The notes under the pieces are model-generated. The model worked only from the letters and a program-made list of their open reading frames with translations, was not told the DNA's origin and did no database searches. The position numbers and the translations under genes were made by a program. Source: Microbacterium kyungheense (GTDB lineage Bacteria; Actinomycetota; Actinomycetes; Actinomycetales; Microbacteriaceae). Taken from it: 64,000 nt of DNA. The stretch lies in NCBI RefSeq assembly GCF_006783905.1, contig NZ_VFPE01000002.1:186001-250000 (forward strand). The letters are read 5' to 3'. Shown piece by piece: positions 25,607-35,057 of the stretch (position 1 is the stretch's first letter; every line of letters starts with the position of its first letter).

Positions 25607-27705
25607 GCACGCGGTCGTTGAGCGAGCGGGTCTCTCGCTTGTCGGGAGAGGACCCCGGAACCGGTGCGGAGACACCCCACTCGGCACCCGGGGGAGGAGC
25701 TCCGGCCGCTCGCTCAACGACCGCCGTGGGCGTCGGCGTGCTGCTCGCGCTGCTCGTGGTGCTGGTGCTCGTGGCGGCCTGGCACCTGACGCAAGGCACG
25801 AGCGGCGCGGCGTTCCCGAATGCCGACGTGCTGTGGGGCTCGCGGGTCCCGAGGCTCGCGGCGGGCGTCGCGGTGGGAATCGCCCTGGGCGTGGCGGGTC
25901 TCGTGATGCAGTCCCTGTCGCGCAACGCGCTCGCGTCGCCTGACACGCTCGGCGTCACGGCCGGCTCATACCTCGCTGTCACCGCGGTGGCCGCCTTCGG
26001 CGTCGCGGTCCCGATCTGGGCGTCCGGGTTCGTCGCCTTCGCCGGCGGTCTGGCCGCCGCCGCGCTCGTGCTGGGCCTCGCCGGCGGTGCGGGCACCTCG
26101 ACCACACGCCTAGTGCTCGCCGGCTCGGCGCTCGCGCTCGCGTTCCAGGCGGGCACGTCCGCGCTGCTCGTGCTCTTCTCCGAAGAGACGAAGGGGCTGC
26201 TCGCGTGGGGGAGCGGAAGCCTCTCGCAGCTCGGCCTCGAGAGCTTCCTGCGGGCGGCCCCCGTCGTCGTGGTCTGCATCGTCCTCACCCTGGTGCTGGC
26301 GCGCCGCTTCGACGTCCTCGCCCTGGGGGACGACACCGCATCGTCGCTCGGCGTGCCGATCCGGTCGACGCGGGTGTTCGGCATCCTGCTGTCGGTCCTG
26401 CTGACGGCCACCGCCGTGACGCTCGCCGGGCCCATCGGCTTCGTCGGCCTGTGCGCGCCGGTGCTCGCACGACTGCTCGCGCGCATCGTGCCGGCGCTCG
26501 GCCGGCACCTGCTGCTCATCCCGCTCTCGGGGTTGATCGGCGCGATCGTCGTGATCCTCGCCGACGCGCTGCTGCGGGCGATCATCGGGCCCGAGGGTGC
26601 GATCGCCGTGCCGACGGGCGTCGCCACCACTGTCTTCGGCGCGGTCGTGCTCGTGGTCATGGCACGTCGACTGCGCGACTCCGGACCGACCCGCCGCCCG
26701 CCCACCATCCGGATCGGCGTGCGCAGCGGCCGCCGGTTCGTCATCGTCCTGATCGTCGCTGCGGTCGCCCTGTGCGCGGTCGTGGTCGCCGGCATGCTGC
26801 TCGGCAGCACCCGCCTGCTCACCGGCGACATCCTGCTGTGGCTTCAGGATGCCGCACCCCCGCGGATCGCGTTCGCCCTGGACGAGCGTGCCCCGCGCGT
26901 GATCGCGGCAGTCGTGGCCGGCGCCGCGCTGGGCCTGTCGGGCAGCGTCACCCAGGCGGTGAGCCGGAACCCGCTGGCCGACCCGAGCCTTCTCGGGATC
27001 ACCGGCGGCGCGGGCCTCGGTGCCGTGCTCGTGGTCACCAGCGCCACGGCGACGACGTTCGGGATGCTGGTGGCCGCTGTCGTCGGCGGACTGCTGGCGT
27101 TCGTGCTCGTCTACGGCCTGGCCTGGCGCGGCGGGCTCAGCGCCGACCGGTTCATCCTGATCGGCATCGGCGTCTCGTACGGGACCGTCGCGCTCACGAC
27201 CTTCGTGCTGCTGCGGGCCAACCCGTGGGACACTCCGAAGATCTACACCTGGCTGTCGGGCACCACCTACGGGCGCATCTGGGAGCAGGTGATCCCGCTG
27301 GCGATCGTGCTGGCCATCGCCCTCCCGTTCGTGCTCGTGCACCGCCGTGATCTCGACATCCTCGCGATGGACGAGGACACGCCGCGCCTGGTGGGCATCC
27401 GCCTGGAGCGCACGCGCCTGCTGCTGCTCGTCGCGGCGGCCGTGCTCGCGGCGCTCAGCGTCGTCGCCGTGGGAGTGGTCGGGTTCGTCGGACTGGTGGC
27501 ACCCCATGCGGCGCGGGCTCTCGTGGGCGCGCGGCACAGCCGCGTGATCCCGGTCGCGGTGCTGCTCGGTGCGGTGCTCGTGGGTATCGCCGACGTGCTG
27601 GGGCGCACCGTGATCGCCCCCGCGCAGCTGCCCGCGGGCCTCGTCGTCGCGCTCGTGGGTGCACCGTACTTCGTGTGGCTGCTCTGGCGATCCCGCGACA
27701 CGTAG
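25603..27705 (+). CDS. fused FecCD-type iron-siderophore permease
   Basis: This 700-residue protein consists of two FecCD permease halves in one chain, like FhuB. The first half runs from about residue 45 (VGVGVLLALLVVLVLVAAWHL) and the second from about 380 (FVIVLIVAAVALCAVVVAGML). Each half has the conserved glycine-rich block (GVAGLVMQSLSRNALASPDTLG and GLSGSVTQAVSRNPLADPSLLG, shown here as paralogous positions). The GTG at 25603 overlaps the stop of the binding-protein gene. Residues 3-41 are encoded by an 18-bp inverted repeat and its filler (25612-25723), not by permease sequence. Confidence 0.9.
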   Translation: MSTRSLSERVSRLSGEDPGTGAETPHSAPGGGAPAARSTTAVGVGVLLALLVVLVLVAAWHLTQGTSGAAFPNADVLWGSRVPRLAAGVAVGIALGVAGLVMQSLSRNALASPDTLGVTAGSYLAVTAVAAFGVAVPIWASGFVAFAGGLAAAALVLGLAGGAGTSTTRLVLAGSALALAFQAGTSALLVLFSEETKGLLAWGSGSLSQLGLESFLRAAPVVVVCIVLTLVLARRFDVLALGDDTASSLGVPIRSTRVFGILLSVLLTATAVTLAGPIGFVGLCAPVLARLLARIVPALGRHLLLIPLSGLIGAIVVILADALLRAIIGPEGAIAVPTGVATTVFGAVVLVVMARRLRDSGPTRRPPTIRIGVRSGRRFVIVLIVAAVALCAVVVAGMLLGSTRLLTGDILLWLQDAAPPRIAFALDERAPRVIAAVVAGAALGLSGSVTQAVSRNPLADPSLLGITGGAGLGAVLVVTSATATTFGMLVAAVVGGLLAFVLVYGLAWRGGLSADRFILIGIGVSYGTVALTTFVLLRANPWDTPKIYTWLSGTTYGRIWEQVIPLAIVLAIALPFVLVHRRDLDILAMDEDTPRLVGIRLERTRLLLLVAAAVLAALSVVAVGVVGFVGLVAPHAARALVGARHSRVIPVAVLLGAVLVGIADVLGRTVIAPAQLPAGLVVALVGAPYFVWLLWRSRDT
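25612..25723. repeat. inverted-repeat element inside the permease N-terminus
   Basis: CGGTCGTTGAGCGAGCGG (25612-25629) is perfectly complementary to 25706-25723. The 76-bp interior stays open in the permease frame. The GTCGTTGAGCGAGC core is a common interspersed repeat in microbacterial genomes (from memory). Confidence 0.8.
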
Positions 27706-27706
27706 G

Positions 27707-27803
27707 CCGGCGGGCCCGCCACGACGGACGCCCCGAACGCGGCGACGACGGCGGCCGAGGCATCCACCGATCCGTCATCGACCACGATGACCTCGTCGGA
27801 AAG
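27707..27803 (-). pseudogene. glycosyltransferase family 2 fragment
   Basis: About 32 codons on the minus strand read EVIVVDDGSVDASAAVVAAF and continue to GASVVAGPP. This is the nucleotide-sugar-binding start of a GT2 enzyme (VVDDGSxD motif). No start or downstream domain remains, and the fragment abuts the permease stop. It appears to be the remnant of a gene lost by deletion. Confidence 0.6.
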
Positions 27804-27928
27804 TCCTCACCCGTCTCTCGCGTCACACCTCAACCAACGTCCCAGGACAGTGCTGAGGGGCGCCTGCTCGCTCGTGTCCAAGGGTCGTGCCGTCGTTCGA
27901 CGGCGAAGCACCCTGGAAGATCCGCCCG

Positions 27929-27985
27929 GCCTCCGTCGAAGTGGGGACTCGATCTGGCTGATCGAGTCTCCACCCTTCGCGAGGC
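27929..27985. repeat. palindromic intergenic repeat / possible terminator
   Basis: GTGGGGACTCGATC (27941-27954) pairs with GATCGAGTCTCCAC (27960-27973) with a single mismatch, and outer bases CCTC..CGAAG / CTTCG..AGG extend the stem. It lies between the siderophore operon and gadB and could terminate either transcript. Confidence 0.6.
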
Positions 27986-28031
27986 CGCGGTGCATGGCAC
28001 GGGGCTTGCGCAATCCCCGCGCTCGTGCAGG

Positions 28032-29426
28032 TTAGTGGTGGAAGGAGCCGGCTTCCTCTTCGGTCATGGGGACGGTGATGGGGTGCTTGTCGAAGTGCTC
28101 GATGGCGGCCCGGTAGTCGTCCATGAGGAGGTTGGCCTCGTCGCGGCTGAATCCGACGCGCACGAGGATGCGCTGGATCGGGAGGTCCTCCCGATTCGGC
28201 GGCATCGTGTAGGCGGGCACCTGCCAGCCCCGGGTACGCAGCCGGTCGGCGAGGTCGAACAGGGTGAAGGAGTGCTCCATGCCGTCCTTGAGCTTCCACG
28301 AGACGGCCGGGATGCCTTCTTGCGGAGTGCCGCCGTTGATGATGTCGAAATGACCGAGCTTGTCGATCTCGGCGGCGAGGAACATGGCGGTGTCGTAGCA
28401 GGACTGCTGGATCCGGCGATATCCCTCACGTCCCAGGCGGAGGAAGTTGTAGTACTGGGCGACGATCTGCCCGCCGGGGCGTGAGAAGTTCAACGCGAAG
28501 GTGGGCATGTTGCCGCCCAGGTAGTTGACGTTGAAGATCAGCTCCTCCGGGAGGTCCTCGGTATCGCGCCACACGACCCAGCCCACACCCAGAGGCGCGA
28601 GTCCGAACTTGTGGCCGGACGCGTTGATCGACTTCACACGGGGGAGGCGGAAGTCCCACACGATGTGGGGCGCGGTGAAGGGGGCGAGGAAGCCGCCGCT
28701 CGCACCGTCCACATGGATCGGGATGTCCAGCCCCTTCTCCTCCTGCAGTGCGTCCAACGCGTCGCTGACGGCCTGGACGGGTTCGAACCCGCCGGTAAAG
28801 GTGACCCCGAGGGTGGGGACCACGCCGATGGTGTTCTCATCGACCCGGCTGATCACCTCTTCGGGGGTCATCAGGAACCGGTCCCCTTCCATGGGGATCT
28901 CGCGCAGCTCCACGTCCCAGTAGCGGGCGAACTTGTGCCAGCACACCTGCACCGGCCCGGTGATGAGGTTGGGAGTGTCGGTCGGCTTGCCCGCCGCACG
29001 CTGCCGGGCCCGCCACTTCCACAGCAGCGCCATCCCGCCCAGCATCGCCGCCTCGCTCGACCCGGTCGTCGACGTGCCCGCCGTGTTGGCCGCATCGGGC
29101 GAGTTCCACAGGTCGGCCAGGATGTGCACGCAGCGGGCCTCGATCTCGGCCGTCTGCGGGTACTCGTCCTTGTCGATCATGTTCTTGTCGAGGGTCTCGG
29201 CCATCAGCAGCCGCACCTCGGGCTCCAACCAGGTCTGACAGAACGTCGCCAGGTTCTGCCGCGAGTTGCCGTCGAGCATCAACTCGTCCGACACGACCTG
29301 ATACGCGTGACGTGCGAGGTGCTCCTTGTCCGGCATCCGGTACTTCGGCATCGACACCGACATGTCAGTGGACGCGAAGACCTCGTCCAGGACCTCGTCA
29401 CGGATGTTGTCACGTTGATGCAGCAT
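28032..29426 (-). CDS. gadB: glutamate decarboxylase
   Basis: This 464-residue PLP enzyme converts glutamate to GABA while consuming a proton, protecting the cell in acid. The PLP lysine is in [14 protein letters not shown] at about residue 275, and [13 protein letters not shown] provides the conserved Asp/Ala pocket. The length equals that of typical GadB. It follows gadC on the same strand with a 40-bp gap, so the pair is an acid-resistance or GABA-producing operon. The ATG at 29426 is preceded by GAAGGAAGAGAAG. Confidence 0.95.
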   Translation of the reverse strand: MLHQRDNIRDEVLDEVFASTDMSVSMPKYRMPDKEHLARHAYQVVSDELMLDGNSRQNLATFCQTWLEPEVRLLMAETLDKNMIDKDEYPQTAEIEARCVHILADLWNSPDAANTAGTSTTGSSEAAMLGGMALLWKWRARQRAAGKPTDTPNLITGPVQVCWHKFARYWDVELREIPMEGDRFLMTPEEVISRVDENTIGVVPTLGVTFTGGFEPVQAVSDALDALQEEKGLDIPIHVDGASGGFLAPFTAPHIVWDFRLPRVKSINASGHKFGLAPLGVGWVVWRDTEDLPEELIFNVNYLGGNMPTFALNFSRPGGQIVAQYYNFLRLGREGYRRIQQSCYDTAMFLAAEIDKLGHFDIINGGTPQEGIPAVSWKLKDGMEHSFTLFDLADRLRTRGWQVPAYTMPPNREDLPIQRILVRVGFSRDEANLLMDDYRAAIEHFDKHPITVPMTEEEAGSFHH

Positions 29427-29466
29427 CTTCTCTTCCTTCTTCTCAGCGATTCAGTACGTCGGGGTG

Positions 29467-30957
29467 TCAGCTGGCAGTCGGGGTCGTCGTCGCCTCCGTC
29501 TTGGTCGCATCGACGTCGTTGTCCTGGTGTGCATGCGAGACGTCCGGATGGATCTTCCAGCTGTCTTTGCGGAACATCATGATGATGAACGGCCAGATGC
29601 CGAGGCCCACGATGCCACCGATGAGCAACAGGGTGTAGCCGAGCTGGCCCATCGAGCTGCCCTCGGGCTCGACGAATCCGATGAGGAAGGCGAGCAGGCT
29701 CGCGAGGAAGCCGAGCCACCCGATGAAGCCCATGGCCGGCGTGCGGAATCCGCGCTGGACGTCGGGGTGGGTGCGCCGCAGCTTCATCGCCGCGAGGAAC
29801 ATCATCATGTACATGATCAGGTAGAGCTGCACGGCCATCGCCGAGAAGATCCAGAACACGCTCTGCACGGAGGGCACGATGGCGAACAGGACGGCGAGGA
29901 CCGTGACGATGATGCCCTGCACCACCATGATCGGCACCTGCATGTCGTACTTGTTGGTGCCCTGCAGCTTCGGGGGCAGGTATCCCTGACGGCCGACCAG
30001 CAGGAGGCCCTTGCTAGGACCAGGGATCCACGTGACGACCGAGGCGAGGATGCCGAACACGATGAGCAGGGCCATCACCGTGGTCGCCCAGGGCATGCCG
30101 AGCTGCTTGAAGAACACGTCGAACGCCTGCAGCACCCCCTGAGTCAGATTGACGTCGCTGGGTGCGACTCCCACGGACAGGGCGAGCGTCGGGAAGATGA
30201 AGATGATCAGGATCACGATGGATGCCAGGACGATCGCACGCGGGAAGTTGCGGCTCGGCTTGTCCATCTCGTTGACGTGCACGGCGTTCATCTCCATGCC
30301 GGCGTACGAGAGGAAGTTGCTCACGATCAGCACGATGCTCGCGAGGCCCGTCCACGTCGGGAACCACTGCGCCTCGGTGACGGGCGGGAGCTCGGACTTC
30401 CCGCCCGAGGTGAGGAACAGGATGGCGAACAGCACGAGCCCGAGAGACGGGACGATCGTGCCGGCGATGAAGCCCCACTTGCTGACGCCGGCGAAGGCTT
30501 TGACTCCGCGGAACGCGATGAGCGTCGAGAACCAGTAGACGATGAGGATGACGGCTCCGGTGAACAGGCCGTTCGAGGCCAGCGCCGGGTTGAACACGTA
30601 CGCCAGGGCGGATGCGAAGAAGGCCAGCTGTGCGGGATACCAGACGACGTTCTGGATCCACTGCTGCCAGATGGCGCTGAAGCCCATGCGTTCGCCGAAC
30701 GCCTCTTTCACCCAGACGAACACACCGCCCTTCCACCCGCTCGCGAGCTCGGCCGCGACAAGCGCGACCGGCACCATGAAGACGAGGGCCGGCAGGATGT
30801 ACAGGAAGATCGACGCCCAGCCGTACTCCGCCATGGCAGGCAGACCGCGGACGCTCGCGACGGCGGTGGCGATGAGGATCGCCATCGTCGTCCACGACAT
30901 GCCGGCTGCGGCTCTCTGTGCCACAGCCGTCGCGCGGGACTTGCTGTCTTGACTCAC
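29467..30957 (-). CDS. gadC: glutamate:GABA antiporter
   Basis: This 496-residue APC-superfamily transporter has about 12 spans. Near the N-terminus it shows MSWTTMAILIATAVASVRGLP, and EMNAVHVNEMDKPSRNFP is the antiporter-specific loop. It exchanges external glutamate for cytoplasmic GABA to support GadB. The start was taken as GTG at 30955-30957 because GGAGGT lies 6 bases upstream; the frame extends 12 codons further without a ribosome site. It is first in a gadC-gadB operon, the reverse of the Escherichia coli order. Confidence 0.93.
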   Translation of the reverse strand: MSQDSKSRATAVAQRAAAGMSWTTMAILIATAVASVRGLPAMAEYGWASIFLYILPALVFMVPVALVAAELASGWKGGVFVWVKEAFGERMGFSAIWQQWIQNVVWYPAQLAFFASALAYVFNPALASNGLFTGAVILIVYWFSTLIAFRGVKAFAGVSKWGFIAGTIVPSLGLVLFAILFLTSGGKSELPPVTEAQWFPTWTGLASIVLIVSNFLSYAGMEMNAVHVNEMDKPSRNFPRAIVLASIVILIIFIFPTLALSVGVAPSDVNLTQGVLQAFDVFFKQLGMPWATTVMALLIVFGILASVVTWIPGPSKGLLLVGRQGYLPPKLQGTNKYDMQVPIMVVQGIIVTVLAVLFAIVPSVQSVFWIFSAMAVQLYLIMYMMMFLAAMKLRRTHPDVQRGFRTPAMGFIGWLGFLASLLAFLIGFVEPEGSSMGQLGYTLLLIGGIVGLGIWPFIIMMFRKDSWKIHPDVSHAHQDNDVDATKTEATTTPTAS

Positions 30958-31196
30958 GTCCACACCTCCACTCGAGGGCCTGTCGGCCGCCAAGTCGTCG
31001 GCGCACCCCCCGGTGCTTCGGCGACAGTACGTGGGTACTCAACTCCGTCGCGTGGCGAGGGACATCGCGCACATTAGGTGAAAAGGCCGGCCCGGTCCTG
31101 CCGCGTCGAGGGCGGCGCCATGCGCCGGCCTCGCAGATGCGCGTACGGTGGGGGCACCGGTTCATCGACGCCGCGGTCGAGACGCAGGAGGTCACC

Positions 31197-31523
31197 ATGG
31201 GGCATCTGATCTACGGTGTGGCACCGGCGATCGACATCGAGGATCGTGCGCTGGAGCATCTTCGGGTCGTCATCGTGACGAAGCTCCGGCGCGACGAGAG
31301 CTTCAGTTTCAACTGGGACAACGAGCCCGACGTCTCCGGCGATGACGCGATCAACGCGCCCGGTCTGCACGGCACCGTGTGGATCTCGAAGGCGTCTTCG
31401 CTCTACTTCAGCTTCGACAGCGCGCCCACCGCGGCGCTGAATCCGCACTGGATCATGGCGCTCATGGAGGAGGCGAACAGCAACAGGGGATTGCGCCTCG
31501 TCCCCGAGCCCGAGCGCCCCTGA
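31197..31523 (+). CDS. short actinobacterial protein (DUF7882-like)
   Basis: This 108-residue protein begins MGHLIYG and contains LEHLRVVIVTKLRRDESFSF and HGTVWISKASSLYFSFD. Such proteins are common in Microbacteriaceae and are often labelled ATP-dependent DNA ligase by mistake; no ligase motif is present. GCAGGAGG lies just before the ATG at 31197. The function is unknown. It is a monocistronic gene between gadC and the choloylglycine-hydrolase-like gene. Confidence 0.75.
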   Translation: MGHLIYGVAPAIDIEDRALEHLRVVIVTKLRRDESFSFNWDNEPDVSGDDAINAPGLHGTVWISKASSLYFSFDSAPTAALNPHWIMALMEEANSNRGLRLVPEPERP

Positions 31524-31629
31524 CGGCGCCTTCGCCCCGGCAGGCACTGCACAGCCCACCACTGTAGCGGAGCGGTCCTCCTCGACGTAGGGTGACCCAT
31601 CACGGGGAGGATCTCAGCCGGAGGTCGAC

Positions 31630-32603
31630 ATGTGCACAGGCGCCAACTACACCACGCGGGATCACTACTTCGGGCGGAATCTCGACCTGGAATTCTCGTA
31701 CAACGAGACGGTCACCGTGACCCCTCGGAACTTTCCGTTCGAATTCCGCAAGGCGGCTCCGCTGGAAAGTCATCACGCCATCATCGGGATGGCGACCATC
31801 GCGGACGGATACCCCCTGTATTACGACGCGGCGAACGAGAAGGGCCTCAGCATGGCGGGGCTGAACTTTCCGGAGAACGCGGACTACAAGCCGGAAGCGG
31901 CCGGCAAGACGAACATCACTCCCTTCGAGTTCATCCCCTGGCTCCTCGGACAGTTCGAGACCGTGGGCGAGGTGAAGGCCGCGCTGCAGACGATGAACCT
32001 CGTAGACATCTCTTTCAGCGCCGCTTTCCCGTTGTCGCCGCTGCATTGGATCATCTCTGATCGGACGACATCGATCACCGTGGAGAGCGTGAAGGAGGGG
32101 CTGAGGGTATATGACAACCCCATCGGAGTCCTCACGAACAATCCCACCTTCGATATCCAGTCGTTCAACCTGAACAACTTCATGCACCTGTCCAAGAATC
32201 CGCCGGAGAAGCACTTCTCCGACGAACTGGACTTCGATGTCTACAGTCGCGGGATGGGTGCGATCGGCCTGCCCGGGGACCTGTCTTCCGCGTCCCGCTT
32301 CGTGAAGGTCGCCTTCACGAAGATGAACTCCGTGTCGGGGGATTCTGAGTCCGAGTCGATCAGTCAGTTCTTCCAGATCCTCGGTTCTGTCGCGCAGCAG
32401 CGGGGATGTGTCGAGGTCTCGCCGGGCAAGTTCGAGATCACCATCTACTCGTCCTGCTGCAACACCGATAAGGGATCTACTACTACACGACCTACGAGAA
32501 CAGCCAGGTGACCGGGATCGACATGCACAAGGAAGACCTCGACGGCACCGCGCTCGTCGACTACCCGCTCGTCAAGGAGCAGCAGATCCGCCTGGAGAAC
32601 TGA
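31630..32603 (+). pseudogene. choloylglycine hydrolase / penicillin acylase-like (Ntn hydrolase), frameshifted near the end
   Basis: The protein begins MCTGANYTT with the N-terminal nucleophile Cys at position 2 and keeps GRNLDLEF, NFPENADYK and the conserved SPLHWIISD of the bile salt hydrolase/penicillin V acylase family. The frame as given ends at 32511, but the natural C-terminus (IYYYTTYENSQVTGIDMHKE to the stop at 32601-32603) continues in the next frame after a GGG run at 32472-32474. One extra G would restore a 324-residue protein of normal length. It is either a very recent frameshift or a sequence error. It would cleave amide bonds of bile salts, penicillin V or acyl-homoserine lactones; the substrate is unknown. 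Confidence 0.8.
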
Positions 32604-32970
32604 CGGCCGGTACAGCACTGTGCGGGATCGACGGCGAGGCGGACGGGGCGCCGTCGAACGCCCACGTCGGTGCGGAGGTCCGCGGCACCTCCAGGCAGTC
32701 GCCGGGGAGCGACCCCGTGCTGCTGTGCAGCAGTATGACCGCATCCTCGGCGTCCTTGAGCGTCGACGTTCGAACCGTGATCTGTGTGGCGTCGTCCGGG
32801 ACCCAGTCGGCGTCCACCGCTCCGCCGGCAGCGAACGCGTCCACATCCTCGGAGGTATGTGTGGACTCGTTGTGCAGGATGCCGTCGACGGCGGAGCATC
32901 CGCTCAGCCCCGCCATTCCTCCGAGGACGAGGAGGGCGGTCGCGAACAGGAGGTCGGTGCGTCGTGTCAT
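32572..32970 (-). CDS. putative small lipoprotein
   Basis: This 132-residue protein has a lipoprotein signal (LLFATALLVLGGMAGLSGC, Cys about residue 25). The mature part contains DADWVPDDATQITVRTSTLKD and CLEVPRTSAPTW, with no family I recognise. The last 20 residues are low-complexity and overlap the convergent hydrolase end by about 32 bp, so the true stop could differ if that region has an indel. Confidence 0.6.
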   Translation of the reverse strand: MTRRTDLLFATALLVLGGMAGLSGCSAVDGILHNESTHTSEDVDAFAAGGAVDADWVPDDATQITVRTSTLKDAEDAVILLHSSTGSLPGDCLEVPRTSAPTWAFDGAPSASPSIPHSAVPAVSSPGGSAAP

Positions 32971-33255
32971 TGCTCCACGATGCTCTGAGCGACCGCCGGA
33001 TGCGTCAGCCTGCGGAGGTATCCGCTCCGTCGTAGGACTGATCCCGCAAAGCCGTAGCCATCGGGGTTCACGGCTTGCGCGCCGAAGGCCCTAACCCCGT
33101 TCGGTGGCGTCGTCGGTGGTGGCTCGTATGGTTGCCACGTGATTGCTCGGGTTTCTGGAACTGGTCGTCCATTGGTCGCGATTCATGGCTTCGGGGTCGA
33201 CCTTGCGCCGCCACATGGTCGGCAGGTGCCTGTCGCTCCAGGCGGGAGCCAGAGG

Positions 33256-33693
33256 TCAGTCGTTGGGTGGCCGACGGAGCCGCTTCACGTCAGTGCGATG
33301 CTTCTTTGCCGCCAGGCGTCGTTCCTTCGCGCCGCGACTGGGTTTGGTGGGTCGTCGCGCGGGCGGTGGCGGCCGCAGTGCGTCAGCCACCATCGCGGCA
33401 AGTCGCGCGCGTGCGGCATCTCGGTTGCGTCGCTGCTCGCGATGTTCGGATGCCGCGATCGTCAGCACTCCGCCGACCAGTCGGCCGCTCAGCTGCGTGA
33501 CGAGCCGCTCTCGTTGATGGGGGGAGAGGGCAGCCGATCTTGCCGCATCCCACACGAGTTCGACGCGGGAGTCCGCCGTGTTCACACCCTGCCCGCCCGG
33601 ACCCGAGGAACGCGAAAACCGCCAGGACAGTTCGGACTCGGGGATCGTGACCCCGGCGGTGACGCGAAGTCCGGGACGGTTGGCAGCCGGCAT
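33256..33693 (-). CDS. arfB: alternative ribosome-rescue factor, peptidyl-tRNA hydrolase ArfB (YaeJ)
   Basis: This 145-residue protein has the class I release-factor GGQ motif (SRSSGPGGQGVNTADSRVEL) at about residue 30 and a basic C-terminal tail (RRPTKPSRGAKERRLAAKKH) that enters the empty mRNA channel. It frees ribosomes stalled on broken mRNAs. Length and both ends are complete. It appears to be the last typical chromosomal gene before the accessory region starting around 33.8 kb. Confidence 0.93.
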   Translation of the reverse strand: MPAANRPGLRVTAGVTIPESELSWRFSRSSGPGGQGVNTADSRVELVWDAARSAALSPHQRERLVTQLSGRLVGGVLTIAASEHREQRRNRDAARARLAAMVADALRPPPPARRPTKPSRGAKERRLAAKKHRTDVKRLRRPPND

Positions 33694-33798
33694 GAGTCCA
33701 TCATCCCTCGGCGGGCGAACGCTCTCAGGCGGATGCTGCAGGTGAGTAGAGCACGCCTAGACCCGACGAGGGGCAGGACATAGCCGAGAAGAACGATA

Positions 33799-33823
33799 CC
33801 CCTGGAGGGACTCGAACACGTTT
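33799..33823 (-). other. candidate attachment-site fragment (tRNA 3'-end-like)
   Basis: On the minus strand GTTCGAGTCCCTCC followed by AGGGGTA looks like the T-loop, T-stem and acceptor end of a tRNA, but the 5' side of the T-stem does not pair and the rest of the tRNA is missing. This pattern is left by integrases that use tRNA 3' ends. It lies exactly where core genes give way to IS, relaxase and defence genes. The intact tRNA is not in this window. Confidence 0.4.
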
Positions 33824-34110
33824 TGAGCACTTTGCATAGTGACGTCGAACGACAACTTCCGCGGAATTACGCGGGTTTTCGAGACGACTGCGACATCCAG
33901 CGACGCCCGCAAACAGCCAGCAGCGAATGGAATGCGGCCAAAATGCGGGCAAGAGTTGCCAGTCCTGGAGCACACTTTGAGGCTCATGCCAGAAATGGAT
34001 GCGGCCAGGTCGGTGTCGGCCATAACTGGAACCGCGCGATTTTGGGCGGTCTGCTCTCAGCGACTGACCCTGTTTGGCAGAGTGCTCAATGCGGGCTAAC
34101 GCATCCCAAG
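33824..34110. other. non-coding spacer at the island edge
   Basis: I see no convincing gene in this spacer between the candidate attachment fragment and the IS. Short open frames on both strands lack ribosome sites and homology. The base composition is visibly less G+C rich than the core genes. Confidence 0.5.
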
Positions 34111-34151
34111 GGTCTGCCCCGAGTCTTGTTGACAGTCGGGGTTTGGGGTGA

Positions 34152-35057
34152 TCAGGCCGCTTCTGCGTCCGTGTAGATCATCTCAAACTCGATGGGGGTG
34201 AGTCTGCCGAGGCCGCGCTGACGGCGTCGACGGTTGTACTTCGTCTCGATCCAGATGACCATCGCGAGGCGGAGTTCCCGCGACTATCCCAACGTCGGGT
34301 GTTCAACACGTTCTTCTGGAGCAGGCTGAAGAAGCTCTCCATGCTCGCGTTGTCCCCGGCCCCGTAAGACCGGCCCATGGAGCCGACGAGGCCGTTGTTC
34401 TGGAGCAGGTTCTGGGTACGCTTCGCGCGGAACTGACCGCCTCTGTCCGAGTGGCAGATCGTGCCGTTCGGTGAGCGCAACGCGATCGCGTTCCTCATCG
34501 CCGCCCGCGCAAGAGATGACTTCATCCGGGTGTCGATGGAGTAGCCGACGATCTTGTTCGACCAGACGTCCTTGATCGCGCAGATGTAGAGCTTGCCTTC
34601 CCTGGTCGGGTGTTCCGAGATATCCCAGAGCCACACCTTGTTCGGCCCGTCGGCGACGAACTTGTGCCGGACCACGCCGTGCTCGTCGACGACCGCGAGG
34701 AGGTCGTCGTGCGGCGCCGGCCCGCTGCTGCCGGGCTTGCTCCGCTTGCGGTGGTGCGACGCGTGAATCCCGGCGATCCGGCAGAGTCGGTGCCGGTTCT
34801 CGCTCGCGGTGATGCCGTGCTCGGTGTCGAGCTCGTCGGTGAGGAACCTGTAGCCGAGAGTGACATCGTCCGCATGCAGGTCGTAGAGCACATCAACGAG
34901 GTGCGCATCGTCCCAGTCCCGCCGGGAGACGGGGGTCTTTGAGCCACTGATAGTACCCCTGCCGGGACAGGCCGAGGACCCGCAACGCCACCGCGACCGG
35001 CACCCTGATCCGGGTGCCGGCAGCAGCCATCTCTTGGACGAGCGGAAAGACTATTTT
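34152..35057 (-). pseudogene. IS3 orfB transposase (DDE integrase core), two frameshifts
   Basis: The product would read through KIVFPLVQEMAAAGTRIRVP, then YDLHADDVTLGYRFLTDELD, then the DDE integrase core with VWLWDISEHPTREGKLYIC, HSDRGGQFRAKRTQN and ASMESFFSLLQKNVL (the final E). It enters from orfA by a -1 slip at GGGAAAAT near 35052, as usual for IS3. Two further indels break it: five G at 34931-34935 where four are needed, and a missing base at 34277-34279, after which IWIETKYNRRRRQRGLG to the stop at 34152 lies in another frame. Confidence 0.85.

Noticed and set aside
26110..27537. 475-codon minus-strand frame across the iron permease
   Set aside because: Highly charged Arg/Asp/His-rich composition and exact antisense register to the FecCD gene mark it as a shadow.
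29464..31077. 537-codon plus-strand frame across gadC
   Set aside because: Antisense to gadC, dominated by Glu/Asp/His/Arg runs, no domain; a shadow of a membrane-protein gene.
31197..31523. ATP-dependent DNA ligase label
   Set aside because: The 108-residue protein lacks the ligase KxDG motif and is far too short; the common database label appears to be an error.
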